Assembly (NCBI RefSeq): GCF_001874645.1
Contig: NZ_CP017887.1
Coordinates: 124,001-188,000 of the forward strand
DNA: 64,000 nucleotides
Direction: 5' to 3'
DNA from: Pseudomonas frederiksbergensis
Lineage (GTDB): Bacteria; Pseudomonadota; Gammaproteobacteria; Pseudomonadales; Pseudomonadaceae
The notes under the pieces: model-generated
What the model was told of the DNA's origin: nothing
The model's database searches: none
Seen by the model: the letters and a program-made list of their open reading frames with translations, nothing else
Shown: positions 17,464 to 26,141 of the stretch, one piece after another
Layout of the letters: each line of letters begins with the position of its first letter
Numbering within the stretch: position 1 is the stretch's first letter
Made by a program: the position numbers and the translations under genes

Positions 17464-18396
17464 TTATTGCAGCCGAATCCCAGAAACCCCAACTATCTGC
17501 GAAAGCTCGTTCGCAACCGACGCACCAAGCTTGCTTGCAAATCGATCAAATGGATTTTCCTTGCGTGTAAAATCGACGACTTTTTCCTGCTGAATCACAT
17601 CGCGCGCCACCAGGTCGGTATCGCCCAGTTGATCAATCAGTCCCAGCTGCAAAGCCTGTTCACCAGTCCAGATTAAACCGGAGAACAGCTCAGGGTGTTC
17701 TGCTGACTTAAGCCGATCGCCCCGGCCATTTTTCACCGCTGTGATGAACTGCTGATGGGTCGTACCGAGAACGCCTTGCCAAAACAATGTCTCCCCCTCA
17801 TTTCTGGGCTGGAACTGATCCAGAAACGCCTTGTGTTCTCCTGAAGTGTACGCACGTCGCTCGACACCTAGCTTGCTCATCAGATCGACGAACCCAAAGG
17901 TCGCCGCCGTTACACCGATTGAGCCGACCAGACTGGCCTTGTCCGCGTAAATCTGGTCGGCAGCACTCGCGATGTAGTACGCCCCTGATGCCCCTAGGTC
18001 ACCAATAACGGCATACACCTTGATGTCAGGATGAAGCGCTCGTTGTCGTTTTATTTCATCGTAAATGAGCCCCGCGGCCACGGGGCTCCCCCCTGGGCTA
18101 TTGATTTCAAGTACGACACCACGGGTTTTGGTGTCTTTGAAGGCGGCGGCTAGGCTTCGCTTCACATTGTCAGCACTGGCCCCAGATCTATCCCCAATTG
18201 GTCCGTTCAACTCGATCTTGGCGGTTTGGGCACGACCATCACTCTCCCCTACCAGGTCTAACGGACTGTTCAGCACCAAGGCGCCCACAACCACTGCTAA
18301 GGTCATGAAGCGAAAGGCAATCTTCCAGCGCCTGGTACGACGCTGTTCTGTAACCGATGCCAGAAGCGCGCGCTCCAGGACTTCCATCTTATCCAT
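17464..18396 (-). CDS. S49-family (SppA/SohB-like) membrane peptidase
   Basis: A serine protease of the S49 family, which cleaves signal peptides or membrane proteins at the membrane. An N-terminal anchor (about residues 29-43) is followed by the ClpP-like fold: VVLEINSPGGSPVAAG (94-108), GDLGASGAYYIAS with nucleophile Ser137, and general base Lys189 in SGEHKAF; the 52-residue spacing equals that of known SppA enzymes. The 310 residues fit the short (bacillary/SohB) form. AAGGTG precedes the ATG. It stands downstream of the DUF1294 membrane protein by 18 bases. Copies are found on large Pseudomonas elements; the substrate is unknown. Confidence 0.9.
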   Translation of the reverse strand: MDKMEVLERALLASVTEQRRTRRWKIAFRFMTLAVVVGALVLNSPLDLVGESDGRAQTAKIELNGPIGDRSGASADNVKRSLAAAFKDTKTRGVVLEINSPGGSPVAAGLIYDEIKRQRALHPDIKVYAVIGDLGASGAYYIASAADQIYADKASLVGSIGVTAATFGFVDLMSKLGVERRAYTSGEHKAFLDQFQPRNEGETLFWQGVLGTTHQQFITAVKNGRGDRLKSAEHPELFSGLIWTGEQALQLGLIDQLGDTDLVARDVIQQEKVVDFTRKENPFDRFASKLGASVANELSQIVGVSGIRLQ

Positions 18397-18414
18397 TGTT
18401 CACCTTGAGGTAAG

Positions 18415-18780
18415 TCAGACCAAAATGAGGTCGGGAAACATCCACGCCGCACACAACAGGCTGGAGATGTTGAGGATCACCACCAAGGCGAACCTGTTAC
18501 GAAATCCATTTTTGAGGGAGCTGTACCCGACAAACCCTCTCGCGATCAGACCGCCACTCCATCCGCCAAATGCATCGAAACTGAGCAGTTGCCACTCAGG
18601 GAGCCGCTTAAGCCCCGCTATAGCTTTCCGCTTGTCCAACACGTGAATCGTGAAAGATGCCGCGCTCGCTAGCAGTATGTAGAGCAGCAGGCCATGGTTC
18701 GTTTTCACCAGAACCCAGTTGATAAAGAAGGCGCTGGCTAAGGCCATCACCCCCAGGAAGATTCGATTCAGTCTCGTCAT
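18415..18780 (-). CDS. DUF1294-family membrane protein
   Basis: A 121-residue inner-membrane protein with about four helices. The DUF1294 pattern is visible: VLDKRKA near residue 48, RLPEWQLL near 60, then FGGWSGGLIARG and NRFALVVILNI. The family typically has Y-x-x-D-K-x-x-A then R-I-P-E and GG-x-x-G-A, matching here. Function unknown. The start at 18780 begins the first helix directly; the frame continues to 18894 without sense. Palindrome copy 7 lies 120 bp upstream, and the S49 peptidase gene follows. Confidence 0.75.
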   Translation of the reverse strand: MTRLNRIFLGVMALASAFFINWVLVKTNHGLLLYILLASAASFTIHVLDKRKAIAGLKRLPEWQLLSFDAFGGWSGGLIARGFVGYSSLKNGFRNRFALVVILNISSLLCAAWMFPDLILV

Positions 18781-18899
18781 GCACAGGCTCCAGACACTGT
18801 TCTTTTCCCGGAAGAATCTTCTGCCGTCACTCTGGAACAGGCAGCCGGAAGGTAGGTAAAGCGTAAATGGCGGGCTGCTTTCATATGACTCCAATCTGC

Positions 18900-18914
18900 C
18901 CCCCGCCCAGGGGG
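18900..18914. repeat. C5-N5-G5 palindrome, copy 7
   Basis: CCCCC 18900-18904 (a sixth C at 18899), GCCCA, GGGGG 18910-18914. It lies 120 bp upstream of the DUF1294 start, read on the minus strand. Confidence 0.7.
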
Positions 18915-19011
18915 AATCAATTGATGCTCATCCGCTCACAAACGCTGGCTAGTCGGTTTGCAGTGGTGCTCTGCACGCGCCACTAATCGTCGCTATCAAA
19001 TCCCGTAATTG

Positions 19012-19026
19012 CCCCCTGATAGGGGG
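19012..19026. repeat. C5-N5-G5 palindrome, copy 8
   Basis: CCCCC 19012-19016, TGATA, GGGGG 19022-19026, preceded by GTAATTG. It stands 180-245 bp before the plus-strand gene, depending on which start is used. Confidence 0.75.
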
Positions 19027-19270
19027 TGGATTCGACGCTCCCTTCCGGGGATCGGATGAAACCATCTCACCATCACTCGAATGGCAGGGATGACAACTTT
19101 ATGAAACCCGCAACCCACCTCCTCCACGCTTTTTCTCCAGCGAACACACCACTTGGGTTGTTCTGCACCCACACCTAACCCCTTGCATTTTCCAAGGGTC
19201 AGGAAAACTGGAAACGCAGAACCCGAATCGAAACGCTCGCAGCCAATACCAGCGAGCCACCTTTAGCACC

Positions 19271-19813
19271 GTGGCCGTTGCTGAGAAATCTCAGCGAAAG
19301 GTATTCGAGAATGCTATCGACGATCTCGATTACAAAATAATCCAGGAAATGAGCGTTAGCCGCGACCAACAAAGCATGGCTATACGGTATTTGGTTGCTC
19401 AGATGTCTGTAGTCATCGCGTTGAGGGACGCTGGTAAGGGGGATGCAACGGCTAAACGTGATCAAGCAAAGTCTGACGTCGCTAACCTATTTGCCGTCGA
19501 TAAAGGGGTTTTCAAGGACCTCGACGCCAAATCACAGGTTCTCTATGCGCTGGACTCATTCGCTCACGACAAGGCGATCAGTCCACGAGCTCAAGCGTAC
19601 GAGGCAGATCGGCTGTCCGCAGTTGCGGCTGCCGAATCTGTACGGAAGCTCAGCACAAGCACCACCTGGTCGTTAGCCGGATTGGCCACGGTTCTTATGG
19701 CGATAGCGAGTTACCTGGGTGCCCGAGTACGACGAATCAAGTATCTACTTGAACCAGGCAGCTTCGATGATCGTCCAGGAAAGACGTCAAAACGCTGGAT
19801 CCCAATGAAATGA
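19271..19813 (+). CDS. Hypothetical protein with C-terminal membrane segment, 180 aa or slightly longer
   Basis: No family is recognised. Helical throughout, with one membrane segment near the C-terminus (TWSLAGLATVLMAIASYLGA) followed by basic RVRRIK, so a tail-anchored type protein. The GTG at 19271 has no ribosome site. The same frame stays open upstream and looks coding, with a CTG at 19208 nine bases after AAGGG, so the real protein may be 21 residues longer. A terminator follows at 19821. Confidence 0.6.
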   Translation: MAVAEKSQRKVFENAIDDLDYKIIQEMSVSRDQQSMAIRYLVAQMSVVIALRDAGKGDATAKRDQAKSDVANLFAVDKGVFKDLDAKSQVLYALDSFAHDKAISPRAQAYEADRLSAVAAAESVRKLSTSTTWSLAGLATVLMAIASYLGARVRRIKYLLEPGSFDDRPGKTSKRWIPMK

Positions 19814-19820
19814 AAACAAA

Positions 19821-19850
19821 CCCCAGCCTCGAGTCTGGGGCTTTTCGTTT
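19821..19850 (+). terminator. Intrinsic terminator
   Basis: CCCCAG 19821-19826 and CTGGGG 19835-19840 followed by CTTTTCGTTTC, eight bases after the preceding stop. Confidence 0.8.
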
Positions 19851-19859
19851 CGCCCCCCC

Positions 19860-21902
19860 TCAGTTTGTAGACGCCACCGTCAGATGCTTACCGCAGTACC
19901 CAATGACCACCACGCCATCAATAATCTCGAAGTAGATACGCATTCCACGAGCAGAACCAGTGCAGTTTCCAATGCCGAGGTGCTTTTCAAAATACAGCGA
20001 CTCACCGTCGACCTGGAACATTCTTTCTGAACGCATCGAAGGCACCAAGCTGACACTCTGTGATTCCTTGGCGCTGTACGCTGATCCAAGAATGTTCCTC
20101 GCCTCCGAGTCAGGTCGCCCACTTCTTAGCGCATCGCAATAGTCAAATACAAGCTTGTCCAGCAGCTCCAACATCCGCGCTGAATACTCAAACCTTTCCG
20201 ACTCTTTGGCAGATCTCCAAGCTGAAGGCAGGACTCTTAATCTGCCCTGCGCCAGCGTAGAAAAGCAGGTCAGAATCTCAGTGGGTGTGAGTTGTTCAGG
20301 ATCGTTTATCAGCTTGCGTATTATCGCGGTCGGGATCTGAGCAATCCCATCATTTGCCCGTCCTTCATCCACTGCCAGGTGAGCAGCCTTTACTCGAACA
20401 TGGTGAGTATCGCGCTTGAGCTTCTTCAGCTCGGCGCTCAACGCTGAAACCTCCTGCAGAGCCAGCTCCAGTACTTGGGTGTCCTCGTCTCCCCCCGGTT
20501 GCTTGTTATCCAGGTGAAATCCACTGATGAGATGCGTCCAGCCCGCCATCACCGAGGAAAGCAATTCAGAAGGGCCGGACAACTTGCGAGCCGCTTCCGT
20601 TATCAGACGCTCAATGTCGTGTGTCCCGGCAGAAACCAACAATGCCTCACTCGAAATCGCCTGAACATCCAGGTGAGTTTTCTGCGAAAGGCTCAAGATG
20701 CTTGCACGCCTCTGTACGATTTCCCGCGAGCGCTCTTCGATAATGGCGACTTGCGTTTCCAGATCCTTAAAGTAGGTGGCGAAATCAAATTTGGACCACA
20801 GAGGTGACAGCACCGCAACATGCGCCTCAACCAATGGTCCCTTATGCTCCTGGAGCTTGAACTCGTCGACTAATGACAACAACTCCAAGTCCTGTCGGTC
20901 ACCTTGAAAAGATGCACTCTCTGCCTTTTCGAGTCGTCCGAATAAATCTTTGAGCTTTGGCAAAAGGTAAGCATTGGCGACCTCCTCCACGGCGATCGTG
21001 AAGCCGGCTTTTCCATCACCCCACATTGCGTGAAGCCTCGCCATCACACGAAGCAGATCCGTAGGGTCAGACCAGTCTACGTCGAGTCGTCGGGTCTGGG
21101 CCCCCAACGCTCCTCTCAAAGAGCTTGCCGACGTTAATGGCAGACCGCCTTCAGCTCGACGCTGCTTCTCAATGGACAGCTTGTGGGCCAACACACCATT
21201 CAGTGCATTTCCTACCTTTTCGCTGGCATTCAGTTGCGCAAGTGGAACATGGGTTTCAATCAGTTCCGACATACAAGCATATGCCGCGAAGCAGGCTTGG
21301 TAAAAACGCTCACCCTCTTCCGACTCGATCAGCTCTAGGACGTCCGGTAGCACCATCAGGGGGCTATAGAGTGAATCGCTCCAGCCAAAGCTGAAGGCAT
21401 ACCGCGAAGCCGGAAAACGCTTGCAAATCGCAGCCTCCACTGCAGACGGATTGCCGCTGTTCAGAACCGACAGCTGCAGCTCTGATTTCTCCTGCCCTAT
21501 CAGGTTTTCAATGAAGGACGTGACGATCGACATTGGGTGGAACTGGTGAAGTTGCTGCAGAGGCAGTTGCTTGGCTAACTGATTTAACAGGTCAGGCTCT
21601 GAAAAATAGGCCGTAAGAACATGCGCGTCCTCCTGGATCTTCATCTGTTTTCTGCTGACCCAGGTACTTCGGATTTTCACTTTACGGAGTTTATCCGCAA
21701 GGTCCTTTACCCGCTTATGCGAGCCCAAGACAGCTGCCCAAGCTTCTGCAGCATCGTCCGTGACAAAGCACAACGGTAATGGGGGAACATCCAGTGATAC
21801 CGCTGAAGGGGGCGCAAGATTTTCTGTAAAACCTGACTGCCAAAAAGGAGAGGTACGGCCGCCAGTGGCAGCGTCCTGTACAGAAATTGCCATATAAATC
21901 AT
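19860..21902 (-). CDS. Large uncharacterised protein, 680 aa
   Basis: No family is recognised. Soluble and largely helical, with two likely coiled-coil stretches (about 395-420 and 490-520). The last 50 residues form a distinct beta-rich unit, ending with YFEKHLGIG ... RGMRIYFEIIDGVVVIGYCGKHL, which resembles the C-terminal strand motif seen on several phage and plasmid proteins and may be a small binding module. The rest gives no motif. Two nearby in-frame ATGs (21902 and 21893) are possible starts, neither with good spacing. It converges with the 19.2-kb gene across a terminator. Confidence 0.7.
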   Translation of the reverse strand: MIYMAISVQDAATGGRTSPFWQSGFTENLAPPSAVSLDVPPLPLCFVTDDAAEAWAAVLGSHKRVKDLADKLRKVKIRSTWVSRKQMKIQEDAHVLTAYFSEPDLLNQLAKQLPLQQLHQFHPMSIVTSFIENLIGQEKSELQLSVLNSGNPSAVEAAICKRFPASRYAFSFGWSDSLYSPLMVLPDVLELIESEEGERFYQACFAAYACMSELIETHVPLAQLNASEKVGNALNGVLAHKLSIEKQRRAEGGLPLTSASSLRGALGAQTRRLDVDWSDPTDLLRVMARLHAMWGDGKAGFTIAVEEVANAYLLPKLKDLFGRLEKAESASFQGDRQDLELLSLVDEFKLQEHKGPLVEAHVAVLSPLWSKFDFATYFKDLETQVAIIEERSREIVQRRASILSLSQKTHLDVQAISSEALLVSAGTHDIERLITEAARKLSGPSELLSSVMAGWTHLISGFHLDNKQPGGDEDTQVLELALQEVSALSAELKKLKRDTHHVRVKAAHLAVDEGRANDGIAQIPTAIIRKLINDPEQLTPTEILTCFSTLAQGRLRVLPSAWRSAKESERFEYSARMLELLDKLVFDYCDALRSGRPDSEARNILGSAYSAKESQSVSLVPSMRSERMFQVDGESLYFEKHLGIGNCTGSARGMRIYFEIIDGVVVIGYCGKHLTVASTN

Positions 21903-21973
21903 TGCTCCATGTCTGGGTGGTTACGAACGCCGCCCACCTTACAATTCAAGCTTCCATTCCAAACTTCTAGTTT

Positions 21974-21990
21974 GCCCCTTGTCGAGGGGC
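21974..21990. repeat. C4T-N5-AG4 palindrome, copy 9
   Basis: GCCCCT 21974-21979, TGTCG, AGGGGC 21985-21990, preceded by GTTT. The 5-5-5 layout is kept with T/A at the inner position. It is 112 bp before the start at 22102 and 72 bp after the divergent start at 21902. Confidence 0.7.
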
Positions 21991-22101
21991 TCACTTTTAT
22001 CGGCATATACACAGGTATCTAAACCCCACGTCCTACTCCATCCACAAAGTTGCATTTTCCAGAGGCGCTGGATACTCCCTTTATCGAAATGGGAGTTCTC
22101 C

Positions 22102-22485
22102 ATGATGAGCATTACGAAAGAAATCCGAAGCGTCCCCTGCGGCCTGCAGTGGTCAGTTAGAAACCTCGACATGACGCGTCAACTCCGCTGGGGATTCAGC
22201 GTTTCACTGGAACGCAGCGAGGATCAAACCTCTGGTGGACGCAGTCTCCTGAGGGTGTACTTGCAAGCTGAGATTCATGGGGAATGCCAACAGGTTCTCG
22301 ACACTCACCTCTTTGGCCAGGACAGCTATTGGGAGGCCTGCTGTCAGGCGAAGGCATTCATTCGAAACAATGTGAAGCCCCTTATTCCGGAGCTCATCGC
22401 TAACCTGTTTATACCACCTGACGATGTAAACGCCCGAGCTGTAGACACCCCCGTTCCTCCCTGCACGGCGATTTGCCTGCAATGA
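22102..22485 (+). CDS. Hypothetical protein, 127 aa
   Basis: No family is recognised. Soluble, with a beta-rich first half (WGFSVSLERS, SLLRVYLQAEI) and a helix (AFIRNNVKPLIPELIANLF). GGGAG lies six bases before the ATG. Its stop overlaps the start of the two-HTH regulator by four bases (ATGA), so the two proteins are translationally coupled and may act together. Confidence 0.65.
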   Translation: MMSITKEIRSVPCGLQWSVRNLDMTRQLRWGFSVSLERSEDQTSGGRSLLRVYLQAEIHGECQQVLDTHLFGQDSYWEACCQAKAFIRNNVKPLIPELIANLFIPPDDVNARAVDTPVPPCTAICLQ

Positions 22486-23618
22486 CTTTTTCCAGCTCAG
22501 GAGCTTCCTCAGTGGACATCCTCTACCCCAACATTCCATGGGCGCTTCGGTGGGAAGCGATCAAGAGAGCTTTGCAGGACGCCAACACATCGCTTGAGCG
22601 GATTGCACGCGAAACCGGCGTTACAGCGCCCGCCATGGTGAAAACTAAACACTACCCCTCCGGACAACAAGCCATCGCCGACGCGCTGGGAGTGGCACCT
22701 GAAACGCTGTTTCCGGAGCGTTACAAAACCGTCTGGAGTGACCACCACCAGCAGCAGATCAATCGGGTGATGGGGCCATTGTTAGGTCTAAGTGTGGGTG
22801 AATCTCAGAGCCAGTTCCGGGACACGATAGAAGCTTGGTCAAGCCATCCAGTGGATGTCAGTACGATGCCGACAGAAGCTAAGGCGAAATGGGCCTGGAT
22901 AAAGGACCACCTCAAAAAACGTGGCTTGGGAATCAAACAGCTGGCCAACGAGTTGAGCCTGCGCCGTAGCGCAATTTACAATCTCGCGCATCACGCTTAC
23001 AAAAAACCTCAGACGCTTATTGCCAAGTGCCTGGGTGTTGCACCCCGGTTGATATGGCCTGATCGCTATAACGCGGACGGTACCCCCCTAAAAGCCCGTG
23101 GCGGCAACCCTGCCTTTGCAACGCAACGAATAATTGACCCGCGGCATATGCTCGATCTCGTTGAAGGGCTTTGGCTACCCATCAAAACGATTGAAGGGCT
23201 TCCCGGCATCGCGTCAAGGAAGGAGTATGTGAGCACTCAAGCTGAGCGCGAGAACTGGAATCTTCGAGAGCGAGAAGGTCTCATCGAGGTGGCCTTTGAA
23301 AGCCTTCCCAACCTGACCAAGCTGCACCTGACCAGAGGTTGGACGCCAAAGGCTTTGGAAACGTCGGCCCCTGATGTCGCCCAATCAGGGAGCCCCTTGT
23401 ATCGCAGCGTGGAACTGAGCCGCGATCCACCGACTGATCGTCATTTCGTGTTGAGGATGGCGACCTTTGGCCCCAACACTCTCGCCGAACTTTCTCTCAC
23501 CTGCTTGAGGTCGAGTACCGGCGAGGTTTTGAATGGGCTGACAAGCGTCGTGTCCGCCAATAGCCTGAGTGAACTTTCCAGGATCCTGAACGACGCGAGC
23601 GGACTTGTGGATCGGTAA
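22482..23618 (+). CDS. Regulator with two Ner/Nlp-type helix-turn-helix domains
   Basis: A 378-residue DNA-binding protein. Two copies of the Ner/Nlp (SfsB-like) domain can be read: IKRALQDANTSLERIARETG...IADALGVAPETLFPERY at about 22-78, and a second about 140-200 ending IAKCLGVAPRLIWPDRY. In this family the domain ends with A-x-x-L-G-V-x-P-x-x-I-W-P-x-R-Y, present in both. Single-domain members are phage and enterobacterial regulators; a tandem arrangement is unusual. The remaining 180 residues show no known fold. Two DNA-binding heads suit a palindromic or two-site operator, which makes it a candidate reader of the C/G palindromes; that is inference. Confidence 0.8.
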   Translation: MTFSSSGASSVDILYPNIPWALRWEAIKRALQDANTSLERIARETGVTAPAMVKTKHYPSGQQAIADALGVAPETLFPERYKTVWSDHHQQQINRVMGPLLGLSVGESQSQFRDTIEAWSSHPVDVSTMPTEAKAKWAWIKDHLKKRGLGIKQLANELSLRRSAIYNLAHHAYKKPQTLIAKCLGVAPRLIWPDRYNADGTPLKARGGNPAFATQRIIDPRHMLDLVEGLWLPIKTIEGLPGIASRKEYVSTQAERENWNLREREGLIEVAFESLPNLTKLHLTRGWTPKALETSAPDVAQSGSPLYRSVELSRDPPTDRHFVLRMATFGPNTLAELSLTCLRSSTGEVLNGLTSVVSANSLSELSRILNDASGLVDR

Positions 23619-23629
23619 GGTGGTCAGCT

Positions 23630-24274
23630 TCACTCTTTCGCTTCAAGATCCACAAAGCTGCTCTTGAACTGGCCGATAGCGACACCTAGCTCCGCGCTTG
23701 TGCCTTCGGTGTAGTCAGGCCACGGCACAAACGGGGCACCGCGGAACTGGTTCATGATAAACCCGTTCGGACAACGGTATTGGGTGGGCTGGCCTTCAAT
23801 ATATTTAGCCAGAATCAGGTCACTGCCACACTTCATGTCAGTGACTGATTCTCTGAAAAATCCGAAATTCACCATGCCAGAATTATTATCGACAAAGCTT
23901 AATTGTTTTATCGCCGCAATCACGCCTACCCCACCTAAAACAGTACTCAGGACCAAAGCGCCCATCGACCAGAACCTAATCTGCTTTTTAAGCATTAGGG
24001 GCTTGAGAAGGCCATACAGAGCCTGAATCACTACCAGCATCGCGCCGATCAGAGATAGTGCTACGACAAGACCTCCCTGGGAAGGCTTGACCCCAGCGCC
24101 GGATCTGTACATAGCAGCGTCATAGAAGGTGGTGATTACTGGTGCAGCCATCAACAACGGAGCCGCAAGCCAAAAGAACGTTCGGATGCTCGACCGAAAA
24201 TCGCTGGTACAGAGCACCCTGATGTGATTCGCCATTGCAAAAAGAAGGAGCGCCGTGCAGGCCAATACAAACAT
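23630..24274 (-). CDS. Integral membrane protein, 214 aa
   Basis: No family is recognised. Four hydrophobic segments (about 1-18, 33-48, 66-88 and 97-120) are followed by an extra-membrane domain with two Cys (DMKCGSDL and QYRCPNGF) that could pair. It converges on the two-HTH regulator with 11 bases between stops. An internal ATG at residue 15 is a possible later start. Confidence 0.65.
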   Translation of the reverse strand: MFVLACTALLLFAMANHIRVLCTSDFRSSIRTFFWLAAPLLMAAPVITTFYDAAMYRSGAGVKPSQGGLVVALSLIGAMLVVIQALYGLLKPLMLKKQIRFWSMGALVLSTVLGGVGVIAAIKQLSFVDNNSGMVNFGFFRESVTDMKCGSDLILAKYIEGQPTQYRCPNGFIMNQFRGAPFVPWPDYTEGTSAELGVAIGQFKSSFVDLEAKE

Positions 24275-24342
24275 GTCGATTCCATTGTCAAAAAAGGTTG
24301 CCAGATTTTATCTGGTCCAAGGTGTGCGGCAAGCCAAAAGAC

Positions 24343-24540
24343 CTATGGAAATTTCAGTAACGCATCGCATCGACGTCCCAATAGGTCGCTTAAAAACTCA
24401 GCGTCATTGGCGACGTCAACAGGATCACGAACCAGGGCTGTCTGCAGGGCAGCTCGAAGCCAATGGCTGGTCGACGGGGACGCAACCAGGACGCGGATTT
24501 CCTCATCCAGTTTTGCCAAACCGTTTTGTTCACTTGGCAT
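24343..24540 (-). CDS. Small helical protein, 65 aa
   Basis: A short acidic helical protein (LDEEIRVLVAS, WLRAALQTALVRDPVDVANDAEFLSDLLGRRCDALL). The same kind of sentence-like pattern (ARDPVDAANDAE...LL) is familiar from small plasmid genes, but I cannot name the family. GAGG lies seven bases before the ATG at 24540. Competing plus-strand frames over the same bases look random. Confidence 0.5.
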   Translation of the reverse strand: MPSEQNGLAKLDEEIRVLVASPSTSHWLRAALQTALVRDPVDVANDAEFLSDLLGRRCDALLKFP

Positions 24541-24614
24541 CTCAGACCTCACCATCAATTGAAGAACGTGGCCTCATTATCCTTTGCGTGTCTGCTGGTC
24601 TCGCCAATGATTAA

Positions 24615-24628
24615 CCCCTGGCCAGGGG
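24615..24628. repeat. C4T-N4-AG4 palindrome, copy 10
   Basis: CCCCT 24615-24619, GGCC, AGGGG 24624-24628. It is 75 bp before the minus-strand start at 24540; copy 11 follows 73 bp later for the opposite direction. Confidence 0.6.
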
Positions 24629-24700
24629 ACGGTTATAGGCCCTCACAGGACTCCTTGCCGCCCCGCGCGACAATGCCACTGGTTCGAAGACTACTATCAG

Positions 24701-24714
24701 CCCCCGTGCAGGGG
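24701..24714. repeat. C5-N5-G4 palindrome, copy 11
   Basis: CCCCC 24701-24705, GTGCA, GGGG 24711-24714, preceded by ATCAG, with AG/CT extending the symmetry. It is 118 bp before the start at 24833. Confidence 0.7.
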
Positions 24715-24832
24715 CTCAACGCGGGATCAATCCAATCGATCATCATGGAAGAATCTGTCCTGTCTGCCAGACCATTCCTCCCCCGCGGCAATTTCAAAGC
24801 TCGGGCAACTCAACATCAAGGAACTGAGCCCC

Positions 24833-25105
24833 ATGCATAGCTCATCACGGATCAACAAACAGTGGTCGACAGGTATTTCAGGGCACAATTGGGTCGGTGA
24901 AACCGACGTGATCAAAACCGCAACTATTGGCGGTCAGCAAATGACGGCGATGCAATGGTCGGAGGATGGATCTGAGTACGCTCTGATCTACCTGGGACAG
25001 ACGTCTACCGGGTTTGGATCTCTCAGTGCTGCACAGGGGGTTGCATCCAGCTTCGCAATTTCGGTGCTTGCAAAGATGAGCGCCTCAATCTCAGCCGTAG
25101 CTTGA
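24833..25105 (+). CDS. Hypothetical protein, 90 aa
   Basis: No family is recognised. Small soluble protein with a Gly/Ser/Thr-rich pattern (GISGHNWVGETDVIKTATIGGQQMTAMQW) suggesting a beta fold, then a small-residue helix at the end. AAGGA lies ten bases before the ATG. It follows palindrome copy 11 and precedes another small gene by 48 bases. Confidence 0.6.
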   Translation: MHSSSRINKQWSTGISGHNWVGETDVIKTATIGGQQMTAMQWSEDGSEYALIYLGQTSTGFGSLSAAQGVASSFAISVLAKMSASISAVA

Positions 25106-25153
25106 TCCCCGGCGCCATTCTACAATCAGGCTTTGCCCGGACCCGGAAGCCTC

Positions 25154-25612
25154 ATGCCCCACCTCGACCCTTCAGCTCTATTCACGCTTGGTGACTTCAA
25201 AGCTGACATCACTAAGCTTTTACAATCGTCTCCCGTCATCTACGTCTGCGAACAAAGCCCCGAAGGGGTCTACGTTGTCCAGTTGGATAAAGCCAAACAC
25301 CTTGTCGTCGACGACAAACAGGGGCTGGCAGTATCTCTCGGGGATCTGACCGCAAAGGTTAAACCAACACGGGATGGCGGACGCATAGAACTACGGTTTC
25401 GCGCAGTGGAGCTAGACGTGTATGGAAGTGGTGACCACGCACAGGTGAGCTCGGAGCATGGTAAGGGGATCGTTTTTAAAGAAGGCGTCAAGGTCGTGCT
25501 GATTTTTGGTGCCGAAACCCCTATCGAGTCTGGCCTGACTACCGTGCTGAAAAGCGCAATCGGTAGTGTTGCGAAATGGCGAGGCGGTGTCCTGAAATTT
25601 AAAGCGGCATAA
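25154..25612 (+). CDS. Hypothetical protein, 152 aa
   Basis: No family is recognised. Soluble, alpha/beta, with a strand-rich first half (VIYVCEQSPEGVYVVQLD) and a Lys-rich C-terminus (VAKWRGGVLKFKAA). GGAAG lies six bases before the ATG at 25154. Probably cotranscribed with the 90-residue gene upstream. Confidence 0.6.
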   Translation: MPHLDPSALFTLGDFKADITKLLQSSPVIYVCEQSPEGVYVVQLDKAKHLVVDDKQGLAVSLGDLTAKVKPTRDGGRIELRFRAVELDVYGSGDHAQVSSEHGKGIVFKEGVKVVLIFGAETPIESGLTTVLKSAIGSVAKWRGGVLKFKAA

Positions 25613-25710
25613 CAGGGTTGCCCCCAGTTCCGAGAGAAGAATCTTCCAGGCACCAAGTAATTGCCTCCACCGGCAGGACCGATCGCTATGCCTCCATTCT
25701 GCTGAGTTAG

Positions 25711-25724
25711 CCCCGCAACCGGGG
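25711..25724. repeat. C4-N6-G4 palindrome, copy 12
   Basis: CCCC 25711-25714, GCAACC, GGGG 25721-25724, preceded by GTTAG. It lies between converging genes, so it does not fit a promoter-side role and is the main exception in the set. Confidence 0.55.
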
Positions 25725-25736
25725 CATGTAGTCCAG

Positions 25737-25988
25737 TTAGGATTTCTGGCTTTGGTAGCCTTCAACAAGTTCAAGCTTACCTGCCCCTGCAAGACGTTCA
25801 CCAAACAGCCTGTTCGCAATCGACCGTGGTCCGCGAAGGACCTGGGCCCCATGACGCACAAGATCCAGCAGCCGGAACACCTCGGCGTCGGGATCTGCCT
25901 CACCTGCTGATACAACCTCAAGCGCATGCGTGAGTTGTTCCAACTGACCCAAGGTGAGGGGTGGCAATTGATAGCGCGGCTCGTTCAT
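25737..25988 (-). CDS. Small helical protein, 83 aa
   Basis: No family is recognised. Helical (LTLGQLEQLTHALEVVSAG, EVFRLLDLVRHGAQVL). The start at 25988 is taken because structured leader copy B lies just upstream; the open frame to 26063 would run through that structure. AAGGAT lies 12 bases before the ATG. It is the most downstream member of the minus-strand small-gene array. Confidence 0.6.
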   Translation of the reverse strand: MNEPRYQLPPLTLGQLEQLTHALEVVSAGEADPDAEVFRLLDLVRHGAQVLRGPRSIANRLFGERLAGAGKLELVEGYQSQKS

Positions 25989-26015
25989 GGTCGATTCATC
26001 CTTTGTGTCGTTGCT

Positions 26016-26094
26016 GCATTGGAAAGCGCTCAATGACTGTCCCTGGCCAGCTTGATTGGGCAATGAACGCTTTCCGGTGCAGCCCCGAGGGGCT
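26016..26094 (-). ncRNA. Structured leader element, copy B
   Basis: Stem 26016-26032 with 26064-26080 (GCATTGGAAAGCG against CGCTTTCCGGTGC), then hairpin 26081-26094 (AGCCCC/GGGGCT) and GGTCGGAATTTCC on the plus strand. It precedes the 83-residue gene (start 25988). The loop shares GACTGT and GGGCAATGA with copy A. Confidence 0.6.
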
Positions 26095-26141
26095 GGTCGG
26101 AATTTCCTGGAACAGATGGATCGTTGTTGGAGGTCGGGTTA

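Larger units (their letters stand above)
18781..19207. other. Divergent control region with two palindromes
   Basis: No gene is seen in this gap between the minus-strand DUF1294 gene and the plus-strand gene at 19.2 kb. It holds palindrome copies 7 and 8, 112 bp apart, one for each direction. Confidence 0.5.
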
